In this document: positions 42,716-52,905 of the stretch, one piece after another
How positions within the stretch are numbered: position 1 is the stretch's first letter
Layout: every line of letters starts with the position of its first letter
Origin: Nepenthes gracilis
Lineage: Eukaryota > Streptophyta > Magnoliopsida > Caryophyllales > Nepenthaceae
Assembly: GCA_033239525.1 (NCBI GenBank)
Contig: BSYO01000004.1
Span: 16,034,037-16,098,036 of the forward strand
Direction of reading: 5' to 3'
Length of the DNA: 64,000 bases
Translations under genes and position numbers: made by a program
The notes under the pieces: model-generated
The model's database searches: none
Told to the model about the DNA's origin: nothing
Seen by the model: only the letters and a program-made list of their open reading frames with translations

Positions 42716-44226
42716 TGGGCTTCACGTTGGTTGGGCATTTTCTGGACTCTCCCCCACATTTCTTGGCCGTTAAGGCCATTGCAAGGAAAATCTGGGCCCG
42801 TTTTGGGCTCAAACACATCGCCGGCAATGAAGCTGGTTTTTCTTTTTTCGATTCCCATCCTTTGGAGATGATGGAGAAGCGCCTTGAAGGGTCCGTGGCT
42901 TTTCTCTGGAAAAGCAATTTTCCTCAAGAGATGGTCACCAGGACTGGCATTAACAAAGGAGGAACACATGCGCTTCCCCATTTGGATCAAATTAACAAAC
43001 CTGCCGATTGAGCTTTGGACTCATTCCGGTCTTAGTTGGGTTGCAAGTGCCATTGGGATACCTTTGCTACTTGAACCCAGGACAGCCCGAATGGAGAATG
43101 TCTCTTTTGCCAAGATTTGCGTCGAGGTTGGTATTGATGGTCCTCTTCCTAATTGTATCGCTATTCAGTCATGCCCTGAATCTGATTCAATTTCTATGGT
43201 AAATGTGGAGTATGGATGGAAGCCTACACGATGCGCTCGATGCCAGAAGATTGGTCATACCGAATCAAAATGTATGCCCATGAAGACTAGATTTCAACCT
43301 GCCAAATCTCGTCCTAACCACTCCATAGCTGTCCCTGACGTAAGTGTCCAAGGGGACTTAGAGTTGGGTTCTGATAAACCACTGATTGAGGCTGTCGTTT
43401 CTGCTCCTCCCTCTGTAGTGGCTAGTGAATGCCAATCAGTTTTGTCTATGCCTGCTGATGCGTCTGGCACCTCAAATGGAGTGGATGTTGCGGATGTGAG
43501 GCTGGGGTTTTACCCAAAGTTAGTGTCCCAGCTGAAATTATGGAGACTGGCCTGGGCCCCAACTTGACTGCGGCCTCCCTGCTGAGTGTTTCTGAGAGGT
43601 CTGAGAATTCGGTGGATGCTGAGTCGGTTCCTGAGGTTCGTATCCCCAGAGTTGCCTCTTGTCCTGCTTTATTGCAGTTGTGTAGCCAGCAGATTGACCA
43701 GCCTTACGTGCCATCTGCTGAGTGCCAATCGGCAGGGATTAAATCCCTTGCTCCCCCTGCTGAGTCCATGCCGCTTTTAAGCCCAAGATCCTCGGATGAC
43801 CAAGCCTGCTTGGATAGTTCTTCCCAGGTCTCGGTCGATGCTCCATTCCCTTCTGTTAGGGAGGTTTCTCGGCCTGTGTACCAGGTCTCTCCCCCCACCC
43901 AATTGGATTTGGTTGTTACTTCATCAGCTGACAATGGGTACCAAGGGTGCCCTTTGGAGGCCTCCGGATGTTTGGATGATTCCCTCCATTCTCAGATTAA
44001 GGACTCGGCTCCTAACTCCCCTGAATTTGGGATTGACCATCACCACTTGGATTTGGACGAGTATTTGCTTACCCCTACCTCTATCAAGAAAATTTCTTTG
44101 AAATATTCCTCAAATCACCCTATGGTAGATGAATTGCCGGGTATTGAACCTGGTTGGAAGATTCCTAAGTCAAGGAAAAAGAAAAAAACTGCCTCTCGAA
44201 AATCCAGGGGCGCCTCTGGCTCTTAG
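42716..44226 (+). pseudogene. ORF1 of half-LINE P4 (DUF4283 + CCHC + basic tail)
   Basis: It continues the N-terminal part at 38858-39213 (HSWAAVIKKGN, SPPPEVIEQG). DUF4283 reads FTLVGHFLDSPPHF, RKIWARFGLKH, a frameshift near 42885, then KGPWLFSGKAIF, FPIWIKLTNLP and SWVASAIGIP. A canonical knuckle CARCQKIGHTESKC follows. After a Ser/Pro linker with one more frameshift near 43560 comes DLDEYLLTPTSIKKISLKYS, then GWKIPKSRKKKKTASRKS..GASGS and a stop at 44226. This is the clearest full C-terminal module in the window. Two frameshifts and P5 inactivate it. Confidence 0.85.
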
Positions 44227-45640
44227 GAACTTGCTGCTGGGGCTCTTTTTGTCTGGGTCTTGCTCCTGAGACCCTGTTTCTGATTGTCTGCCATGTGCTA
44301 TTGCATGCGCTATTGGCATGCTTTTTGGCTTGAATAATAAGGGGGTTTGCCCTTCTGCTTTTCATAAGGGATTTTGTTGTGGTGAGAAGTTACGTGCATT
44401 TGTATTGTTCTTTGTTGGCACATAGCCGCTTCTCTGCCTCTGGCCTCGATTCTCTTGGTGTATGTTGGAGACTGTTGCCCAAGCATTGATTAGTTTCTTT
44501 GAGCTGGTCTCTGTTTCGATGGGGCATCTTTCTTTGGTTTACTTGTCTTTGAGGTGTTTGGGATGCATGGAAGCTGGTTAGTCTGGTAGATGAGAATCCA
44601 ATGTGGATGTTGATTTCATGAAAGTGGTGGTAGCTTGTGAATGGAAGTTGCTCCTAATGATGGATGTATACTGATCTTTGTTGCATCTTGTTGAGTGTAG
44701 CACTATCTTTGGTCTTTGCTTACCTTTGTCGTCTGATGTTGTCCAGTTGATGGAGACTTTGAATATTGGACCTTTGCTCCTGGGAGCCACTTTCTGATGC
44801 CGATGCTTTTGATGGTGGTGGCTGTTTTGGAATATGTCCTGCAAATGCCGTGTTGAACTGATGGTGAGCTGTTGTTTCTTCCTCTGGTTGCGGCGGATAC
44901 AATTAGCTGGGATTAGTTTGATGGTAGTGCGTTGCTGTGCACTGTATGGATTCTTTGTTAAGGCGGAGTCCACGAATTTTGGATGGCTGATAGTTCTTGA
45001 TCTTTGGTTGTTGCTTGTCATTTGGTGATCTCTGCTATTGATCATTCTTTGATCTCCCTGATGTTTCTTGTAGCTGTCATAGGTTTCTTTGTTATGTGGG
45101 GTTACCTCCATTTTGCTATTTTTTGAACTGCTGGGAGTAGTAGTTGTCTTGGTTGGGTGCGGTTTTGGCTCTAGGTGGGCTGAACTGCTCTGAAAATCGC
45201 TATGGATGCTACTCAAAGATTGAGTCGATTGCGGCATGTTGCGGTGGTGACTTGATTTCTTATGATGCTGTTTCAGCAACAGATGCTGGAATGGTGCAGA
45301 ATCCGGCTCTTTATCTTGGAAGGCAACTGATGTCGGTTTCCTTGCTTCTTCATACTCACTTCCTGTGCGGTTTCCATGGATTTGATAAGCTGGAGGATGC
45401 TTTTTTGCTGCTGGAGTTGTACAGAGCCTGCTGAAGATACTCTTGGCTGATGTAATTAGTTGTTGCTGCTTTGGATGACCTGGATGTGGATGCTAGCTAT
45501 CCTGGTTCCATTTGGTGACTTGGATGTACGAAGGCTGGTGGAGATGACAAAGTTGCTATTGTTTCCATAGCTATGTGGATTACCTGGATTGGTGATTTTC
45601 TATGTTGCTGCTGGTCATTGTAGCGCCGGCTGTCCTGGGA
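44227..45640 (+). other. T/G-rich non-coding 3' body of P4
   Basis: It has the same character as the 3' body of P5. The portion 45270-45640 matches P2 (GAATGGTGCAGA, AACTGATGTCGGTTTCCTTGC-like blocks). No protein motif is found. Confidence 0.6.
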
Positions 45641-45882
45641 TGCAGTGGGTTGGACCCGCTGTTTTGTGATGTAATATTTTTCATTTTCTATAGGTTCTAT
45701 AGAACGTTGGTCTCCTAAGAGGTCTGTTTTGTACTTCCGGATGTACTTGTCGCTCGGGGTATGCCCAGCGGGTTATGTTTTACTCCCAAGTCAAAATACT
45801 TGGTGATAAAACATCGAATTTGTAATTTTTTCTCCAAATAATCCAAAATACTTACTTACCAAAAAAAGGCTTTTAAGAAGGC

Positions 45883-46016
45883 TTCGTCTTTTAAGAGGCA
45901 CTCTGTCTTTTAAGGAGGCACTCCGTCTATTTTGATAAAATGCACTCCGTCGAAAATGGCACTCTCTAGTCCACTCCGACACTTTCCATGTCAGGAACAG
46001 GTCAAAACCCAGCTTT
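45883..46016 (-). repeat. CACTCCG-type motif array, part 3 (N8 3'UTR)
   Basis: It resumes after P4: GGCACTCTGTCTTTTAAGG, GGCACTCCGTC and ATGCACTCCGTCG units. It begins immediately after the ORF2 stop of N8 (minus strand), showing that the array is 3'UTR. Confidence 0.7.
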
Positions 46017-46620
46017 TCAATCCGTAGCATCTAACGATAAACTCCATTGTTTACTTTCCAAAAAAAAAAAAGATAAACTCCATTGCGCAATTACGTTCCT
46101 GGTGCAGCAATCATAACCCTTGATACTGACTTCTAATTTCCTCCGAACGGCTTCTATTATGAGATTAGCAATATGAGTAGGGGGTCCTTCCACTGGCATC
46201 GTCGAAGATTCTTCGATTTCGTTCTTGCCATATGAAATAAACTGCAGCAGCAAGAATGAGCCTAAAAGATAGTGACTTGGCATTCTTGCCTTTCCAACTA
46301 CAGGAAATCCACTCAAATTTTCTCTTCCATTCTTGGTATGGCCAGGTTATCCCAGCCTGAAGACACATATTGTCCCAGATCTCAAAGGAGAAAGGACACA
46401 AAAAAAAAAAAAAACAGGTGATCATGAGTTTCTCCAAAATTCTTATATAGAATGCAAATGTTGGCTTGATGCACAAATCTCCCTATTCGGACGAGCGTGG
46501 CCAGCTTGCCTAATATGGCAAGCCATAATATAAACGCATGTGATGGAATATGATTTGGACCCCAGACGATATAGGACCAGTTGCATTTGGCCGCGGTTCC
46601 TTGGAAAATGCGGTAAGCCT
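46017..46620 (-). pseudogene. LINE ORF2 C-terminus (zf-RVT region) of N8
   Basis: On the minus strand it reads VWGPNHIPSHAFILWLAI, HDHLFF..CPFSFEIWDNM, SCSWKGKNAKSLSFRLILAA and WQERNRRIF, then RRKLEVSIKGYDCCTRN, and stops at 46017. The same blocks occur in LINE B (9510-9990). An A15 expansion (46391-46405) breaks the frame at the zinc-ligand region, and a 22-bp insertion lies near the end. The upstream RT is missing. Confidence 0.8.
46050..46071 (+). mobile_element. 22-bp LINE tail insertion
   Basis: The insert TTTACTTTCC plus twelve A lies between GATAAACTCCATTG at 46036-46049 and 46072-46085. It differs from the common end by one base (TTTCC for TTACC). Confidence 0.8.
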
Positions 46621-47060
46621 TTTTTTTTTTGTAAGTAAGTTAAATGAATTAAATGAAATGAAATAAACAAAAACGATGTTCTAACTCCAAGTGTTTTGCC
46701 AACTTAGATTTAGAACAACGAGTTAGGGCATTCCCCGAGCATCACCATTAACAAAATCAAGGACCGGTGAAAAGAAAAAAGAAAAACCACACCTAGGTGT
46801 AATTCATCTAAAACGACCGTATGCTTTTTTTTTTTTTTTGGTAAGTAAGTGTGTATTTTGGATTAACGGGAGAAAAATTTACAAAAAATTATGTTATAAC
46901 TCCAAGTTTTTTGACTTGGAGTTAGAACATAAAACGCTAGGGCATACCCCGAGTAACTGGTACATCAGAGAATTCCTCAAAAAACTAAGAGGAACTATCT
47001 AACAAAACGACCGTATGCAATCCAGTCGTTTCGAAATTCATCCAAATCAAGGACCGTATG
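46620..47060 (-). mobile_element. Variant-tail LINE fragment N10
   Basis: Poly(T)-GTAAGTAAGTTAAATG opens a minus-strand tail with arms CTCCAAGT/ACTTAGAT around TTTTGCCA and GGGCATTCCCCGAGCA. The body matches, reversed, the plus-strand variant tail at 23400-23628 (the GATTGCATMCGGTCG block). N11 splits it. Confidence 0.7.
46825..47003 (-). mobile_element. 5'-truncated LINE tail N11, 179 bp
   Basis: It is flanked by AAAACGACCGTATGC at 46810-46824 and 47004-47018. It contains the near-perfect hairpin arms TAACTCCAAGT/ACTTGGAGTTA, GGGCATACCCCGAG and CTAAGAGG; only the tail is present. Confidence 0.88.
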
Positions 47061-47377
47061 CTCTCGCTTCTCTCTACTTTTCAAATTTCATTTTGAAATT
47101 TGAACTCGTCTTCAGTGAGCTCCAGGCTTCCGCCTGCCGGGCGCGCGGGGCCGGCCTTGGCCGGTTTCTGTTGCTTCGCCCCGGTTCTCTCCTGGTTTCT
47201 GACTCCCGTCCTCAAGGGCTTCGATTGTGGATGTGAGCTCGGTCCGATTCTCCCTCTTTGGGCATGACAGCTCTCCCTGTTTTCCTTTCTCTTCTTCTCG
47301 ATTCACCCTTAGATGCGTTAATCTAGGGTTCTGGTCTCCCTTGTTGAAAGAGGTGTTCCTGCCCTGGTGCTTGGCGT
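47061..47377 (+). mobile_element. 5' end of LINE-derived element P6
   Basis: It begins CTCTCGCTTCTCTCTAC, then the palindrome TTCAAATTTCA/TGAAATTTGAA at 47079-47103 and a GC-rich GGCCGGCCTTGGCCGG box. No ORF1 is recognised. P7 interrupts it after 317 bp. Confidence 0.6.
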
Positions 47378-48299
47378 TAGAGAGAGAAGCAAGAGTTTCT
47401 CTCTTTTTCAAATTTCATTTTGAAATTTGAACTCGTTTTCTTTGTTCGAAAAGGATGTTTCCTTTTCGGTGTTTCAGATTGGGATGAAGACTCTGGCTTC
47501 GCTATGGGTTTTCTTTCGGGTCTTTTGCCTTCGATGATGTTGGGCTTCCTTGCTCTGTCTGTCTGGCTGTGTGAATCCCTATTCGGGGTTCCTTGTGAAA
47601 GCTTTGGCTTTCGTTGCTGGCTAGTTTGGTGAGTCTTGCCTTCTGGATCTGGTTTTGGGATCCAAGTCGGTTGCAACCGACGGCTTTCTTTATTTGATGG
47701 ATCGGGGAGCGATCGAATGTCCGGCTTGCTGGCCTGAAGTTTCTCTCGCTGTGTATTCCCCTCTGTTGGACGGTTTGGGGGATACCGTGCGGCTCTGGCT
47801 GGGTGCTTTAGGCGTGGTCTTGATGAACTGGCTATAGACCTTTTAGATGCAAATGATCCTTCTAATGCGGTGGGGATCCTTGGTTTTGCTGCCATTTCGG
47901 AGATTTGTTTGGTTGCAAAACTTGGGTGGGTTGCTGCGGATTGCTGAATTCTATCCGAATCTTTGTTTGATGGTCTTGTTGTCTCCTGTGGCCTTTTCGA
48001 TAGCTCTCGCCCTAGTCTTTGGATGCGGCACGGTGAGCTGGGCTGCGCTCTTGGCTATGATGTTCCTCGCCAATGTGTCCCCTCCTGTTGGACGGGTTGG
48101 GGCCCGTGCAGTCTGGTTTGGGGACTTCTGGCTGTGGTCTCAAGAGCTGACCGTGGTCCAGTTTGATTGCTCGTGATCCTCTCGACGCGGTGGGTGTCTG
48201 CCGATTGTTGCCGTTTTGCGTCTTTCTTACGCTATTTTTAAAAATTTTTCTTGGCGGATGGGCTTTGAGGCGGTTTGGCTTTCTTTGACATGGTATATC

Positions 48300-48470
48300 A
48301 AATGCCGTTTTGGACTTGCGCTGCAATTGCCGATTTCGACTTATGGCCGGTTTGGCTTAACTGTGGCCGATTTCAATTGCCGTTCTTCATGTCGGTTTGG
48401 CTCTGTTGCTCATATGCCGAGTTGGACTCGAGGTTGCCGGTCTGGACTTGAGGCCGAAGTGGCTGATATA
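48300..48470 (+). repeat. GCCGATTTGGACTTG degenerate units, part 1
   Basis: Units such as TGCCGTTTTGGACTTG, TGCCGATTTCGACTT, ATGCCGAGTTGGACTCG and TGCCGGTCTGGACTTG recur about every 20-28 bp. The array continues at 51060 after N12. Confidence 0.65.
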
Positions 48471-48657
48471 GTTGTTTGAACACTGTGTGGGAATGTATTG
48501 GAGTATTGCTGCTGCTGCAGATGGCTTGCCCGGTTGTGGGTTGTGAGAGCCATTCTGCTGCTGAGGTTTCATCTGATGGGTCCTTGGTGCTTTGGCTTCG
48601 TTGTACCTGCCTCATGTTTCTTGGCCACTGTGGTGACATTGATTATGGCTGATATAG

Positions 48658-50835
48658 TTTTTTTTTTTGGTAAGTAAGTATTTTGGATTAAAGGGAGAAA
48701 AAATGACAAAAAATTATGTTTTATCTCCAAGTATTTTGACTTGAAAATAAAACATAACGTGCTAGGGCATACCCGAGCGGACAGTACATCAGAATATGCA
48801 AAAAGGCCTCTAGGAGGACAACGTTTAACAGAAACGACAAAATATGACATTTCCATCATAAAAAATATGAAAAGGGTTCAACACCAGAAGCGCCAAAAAC
48901 AGAACCAGGCAAGGCAAATTTCCTTCATCAGAGGGAACTAGCAACCAAGCCCCATCCGAAACCGCTGCAAACGCCATCGGCTAGAGCAACGGGGACCAAA
49001 TTAGATGAGAGGCATCACACCCAGTCCAGCAGACGAAGACGAAGTGGCCACAACCCAACAGCATCCAATGCAGCACCCGCATCTCACCCATCATCATCAC
49101 ACCTCACGGGGCGGCAAGATGATCAAAGAACCGCAGCTGCATCTTCTAGGAGCACATCCACCAACCTCGAGAAGACAAATTCGGGGTCCTCAGAGAGTAT
49201 ACCTCAAGCATCAGCATAAAACAAGGTTAAAACCCTGCACTACTGCCACAGGCGCCGAGACTTCAAATACAAGCATTGCCACCAGCTTCGAGATGAACAG
49301 CGTACTAGCTTCAACATGGCACGGCGGCAATCAATCGGCTTCAGCCCAACCCGGCGTCGATAAGGAAAATTCAGCAGCGCACAGAACAGAGCCAGTGAAC
49401 TCCAAAGCCCGAATAAACGAGTTTTAGCTTGAGGTAGACACGCACCAACCACAAAATGCCAGCAGCATACCATCACCAGCCAACACACTCACAACATACA
49501 ACCAGCCGCCACCCTCAAAGAAACTAGGAAATAGCACTCCCATTATCCAAATCACCTCGGAAAGGAAGGCCAAAGATAAAGGCAGGAACAAACCGAAATA
49601 GAGTCCAATCCTGCTCCACCTATTGCCTAACGACATAGAGAACTCCCCGGCAACAAAGGGAGCAAAAGACCAAACGGTCGGGCAGTTCTACCAAAAACCA
49701 AATTGAGTGCACAGGCGGCCCCCTACCCATCCCACACACCGGCCGAGGCTCATAGGAACACAGCATCGGACCGTTGATTCAGACAATGCTCCAGCAAAAC
49801 CAAAAGCCAACCACGCTAAGCTCCACAAACGGCAGACAAACAAAGAAACTTTGCCTGCCGGGTATCACAGGCACCAAACGAACCTCAACCAGCTCTTCAC
49901 ACCAAAGCGGGGAAGTCCCCAAGCAGGCGCACGGCACCTCCAACCCGTTCAACGGAGGGGACACATTGGCTGAAAACGAGAAAAGCTAGCAGCACAGGCC
50001 CGTTCACCGGCGAGATCCAAAGAAAAGGGCGAGAGCATCAGCCATCAAAATGCGGTCTAGTGAGAACCCAACATTCCTCTGCAACCCAAATCGGTTGCCA
50101 TCAAGCAAAGCTCCAAAAATGGCAGCAACCTAAAGGATCCCCACCGCGGCGGGAGGATCGCTAGCAACCCGAAGGTCCACGGCCAGCTCTTCAGACCTTC
50201 GGCCTACTATCTCTAAACTAGCGCGACACGGAATCCCCCAATCCGTCCACGGAAAGGAAAACACACAGCAGAGGCGCATTAGAGCCGAAATACGAGACCT
50301 TTGGCGAGATCCAACAAGCGGCGTGGGAGTCGTCGAAGCTTGGATATCGATCCCGAGAACCAAATCGGAGGGCGAGCCGACTAACACCAGCCCACGGCCA
50401 AAGCCGAAACTAGGCCCAATCGGCAACAAAGGCGAATGAACCGAAGGGAGCCCAAAGCGAGACCGGAGCCTACAACCCCAACTGAATGGGAGAAACGATT
50501 CAAGAGCTCAACCCTAGGCTTGCACCGAGGAGAAGAGGAATCGATCTTGTGAGAGATATGAGACCTCAAAGGCCTTCATCCCAACCTGAATCAGCAAAAA
50601 TGATCTCACAGCAGCAGCCGAAGATTCATAGGACGCCGATGTTTCAGATCTGAGGTCCGGAAACGTAGGGAGCTAGAATCGGGAAACGGGAGGCGATCGG
50701 GCAGAGCAACCAGGAGGCCGGCCGTGGCCGGCTCCAGCGCCGCCCGGCCAGAGGAGGGTCGCCGCAGAAAACGCGTTCAAATTTCAAAATGAAATTTGAA
50801 CGAAGAGAGAAGCGAGAGCTTCTCTCTCTAGATTT
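48658..50835 (-). mobile_element. ORF-less LINE-end element N12
   Basis: The minus-strand tail is at 48658-48860 (stem ATCTCCAAGT/ACTTGAAAAT, CTAGGGCATACCCGAG). The 5' end at about 50777-50835 carries the palindrome TTCAAATTTCA/TGAAATTTGAA and AGAGAGAAGCGAGAGC plus its mirror arm. Between them lie 1.9 kb of C/A-rich non-coding sequence with a GGCCGTGGCCGG box near the 5' end. No DUF4283, knuckle or RT is found. TSD not found. Confidence 0.7.
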
Positions 50836-51059
50836 CAAACGGGACGGCTCATTCCCTACAGGTTTGTCCAGCTAGGTAGTGATTGGCTTCGTTGCAAATG
50901 CAATTGTAGACACTTCTCTGCACTGCTAGCTAAGGTGAAGCTTGGGAGATTATGCCTGTAGGGAGGCTGTGCAAGCTTGGCTGGCCAATCTGCTGACTTT
51001 GACTGTTTTACGAGGCTTATCGGCCCTGTGGCTTTGCTTCTGCAGTGGCTTGCATCGGG

Positions 51060-51420
51060 CTGATTTGCATTTGCCTGCCCAAATGCCAATTTGGATTTGG
51101 TGCCCATATGTCGATTCTGAATGCCGATTTCATCTTGCGTGCAAAATGCCGAGTTGGATTTGCTGCCCAAATGCCGACTTGGATTTGCTGGCCAAATGCT
51201 GATTTTGTTCTACGGCCCTTATGCCGATTTCGAATTGAGGCCGGGTATGTTTTGCTGACTTGGCATGACAAATGCCGATGTGGTCTTATGGGTGCCAACT
51301 TGGACTGCACTTCGAATAGCCGATTTGGACTTGAATATGAAATGCCGACTTCGAATTGCATCTCAAGTGCCAATTTGGACTTGAACATGAATTGCCGATT
51401 TCGATTTGCATCCCATGTGC
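51060..51420 (+). repeat. GCCGATTTGGATTTG degenerate units, part 2
   Basis: About 14 units occur, such as ATGCCAATTTGGATTTGG, ATGCCGAGTTGGATTTGC, ATGCCGACTTGGATTTGC and AGCCGATTTGGACTTGA, spaced 20-28 bp in the 3'UTR of P7. Confidence 0.7.
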
Positions 51421-52018
51421 TGATCTCGTTTGCTGTAGCTACCGATTGCTTTTGCCCGGTTTGGTCTGTGAAAGATGGCCGGTCTTGGTTGTGGCTGGAT
51501 GGGTCTGGCTAAAGTGGACGGTGATCTTGATGTGGCTTCTTATCGGTTCCGTTTGATTGCCGAGTCGCTTTTCGTGTGGCTGTGGCTGCTGTTGCTGATC
51601 TGCTTGTTCTTTCATGATACTTTGCTGTCCGGGCAGCGGGTTACTGCTGGCATGTACTTACTTCGCTGGGGGTGACTTGCCTGCTATGATGCGGATGTGA
51701 TCTGCTGAAATCCAGTGGAGGCCGTCTCCCAGCTGTCCTGAGCCGTTGAAGATCCAAGATGGATCTGTTGTTTGTTTTTCCTGAGTCGACCTCGTCGATT
51801 TGGGCGTAGCTAATCATGATCTTGTTCATGTGAAATAGTTGACAGATTTCATATTCTGTTTTTGTGGTTGTTTTAATGATTTTTTTCTGATGTACCAGTT
51901 GCTAGGGCATGCCCCAGCGCTTTATGTTTACCTCTAAGTAGAATACTTGGAGATAAAACATAGTTCTTGTAATTTTTTTCCCATTAATTTAAAATTCTTA
52001 CTTACCAAAAAAAAAAAA

Positions 52019-52410
52019 CACCAATCCGGTCCTACCACACATACAAACCTAAAGAGCAGATTCAACAAGAAAAGCACTAATGGGAGCTCCAGCATCATCT
52101 AACCAATTAGATCCAGAGTCAACAAATCCAGAATTTGCACCCAATGCCACTCCGCTCCACAATAGAGGTATTCCAGTGCACTCCGTCCAATGCACTACGG
52201 ATTCTACAATGCACTCCGGCCTCCAGAAATAAGTACTCCGTCCAATGCACTCTAGATTCTATAATGCACTCCGGCCTCCGGGTAAAGGTAGACCGGTTTC
52301 TGCAATGCCACACCGATCAATGCACTCTGTCCAATGCACTCCGGATTCAACAATGTACTCTAGCTGCTAGATAAGGGTACTCTAGATTCAGCAATGCCAC
52401 ACTTTCTTTA
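52019..52410 (-). repeat. CAATGCACTCCGG motif array (LINE 3'UTR)
   Basis: Units CCAATGCCACTCCG, AATGCACTCCGGCCTCC, CCAATGCACTCTAGATT and CAATGCACTCCGGATTC recur about every 25-40 bp. The orientation agrees with a minus-strand LINE 3'UTR like that of N8. The N13 tail inserted at 52411. Confidence 0.65.
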
Positions 52411-52905
52411 TTTTTTTTTGGTAAGTAAGTAAATGACATTAAAATAAACAAAATTACACAACGATATTCTAACTCTAAGTGTTTTGCCAACTTAGAGAAA
52501 GAACAACACGCTAGGGCATTCCCCGAGCACCAACATGTCGAAAGACCGAACATTAGAAAAACCAAATGGGCAAGAAACTATCTTAATCACCCACATGCTA
52601 CCTGGCCTAATGCCACATACAGGATAGATCAACATGGGTTCATCGATCCAGAGGAGAAACAAAAAAAAAGATGAGAGCATCAAAAAATTCAGCCAAATCA
52701 TCCATCACCTGGTTCTGCAAAGCAGCTCCATCAAACAAGACCAGCCAGATGTAGGAAACAAGATTGCAGCTTATGCAACAGCCTGCGCCACACTTCACAA
52801 CGTGCATCAGCAAAGAAGCATGAATCTCAGCATCAGCAAGAGGATGACAGCCCACCGCCCATCCTGAATGCCATCCTAAATCAGCAATAATAGACTTCAG
52901 TCCAC
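52411..52905 (-). mobile_element. Variant-tail LINE fragment N13
   Basis: Poly(T)-GGTAAGTAAGTAAATG opens a tail with arms CTCTAAGT/ACTTAGAG around GTTTTGCCA..., and GGGCATTCCCCGAGCA. It is the same subtype as N10 and P9. About 330 bp of CAG-rich body follow, then N14 interrupts at 52906. No coding motif is seen. Confidence 0.65.

Larger units (their letters stand above)
38752..45867 (+). mobile_element. Half-LINE P4 (contains P5)
   Basis: The 15-bp repeat GGCTTTTAAGAAGGC lies at 38737-38751 and 45868-45882. The 5' end has AGAGAGAGG/CCTTCTCTCT arms and the palindrome CAAATTTC/GAAATTTG (38802-38823). ORF1 begins with ATG-GCC-GGC near 38858, is interrupted by P5 at 39214 and resumes at 42716. 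The 3' body (44227-45640) is TGCTG-rich and the tail (45640-45867) has the TTTACTCCCAAGT-type hairpin. There is no ORF2. Without P5 it is 3.6 kb. Confidence 0.87.
27660..46620 (-). mobile_element. LINE N8, split by four nested insertions
   Basis: The 3' tail is at 27660-27900, a CACTCCG-motif 3'UTR runs through 29474-29622, 38303-38751 and 45883-46016, and the ORF2 C-terminus is at 46017-46620. P2 (28020-29456), the gypsy element (29623-38297), P4 with P5 (38752-45867) and a 22-bp insert (46050-46071) separate the parts. Each of these is bounded by its own TSD, so the pieces join seamlessly. Excluding inserts the copy is about 1.7 kb. The 5' side is cut at N10 (46620). Confidence 0.7.
47378..52018 (+). 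mobile_element. ORF-less element P7 (contains N12)
   Basis: The 5' end has the AGAGAGAAGC...TTTCTCTCT arms (47379-47402) and the TTCAAATTTCA/TGAAATTTGAA palindrome (47407-47431). The body (47432-48657, resuming about 50836) is non-coding with a repeated ATGCCGATTTGGATTTG motif. The tail at 51890-52018 ends TTACTTACC plus A12. Whether the 3' part belongs to P6 or P7 cannot be decided. Confidence 0.6.
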
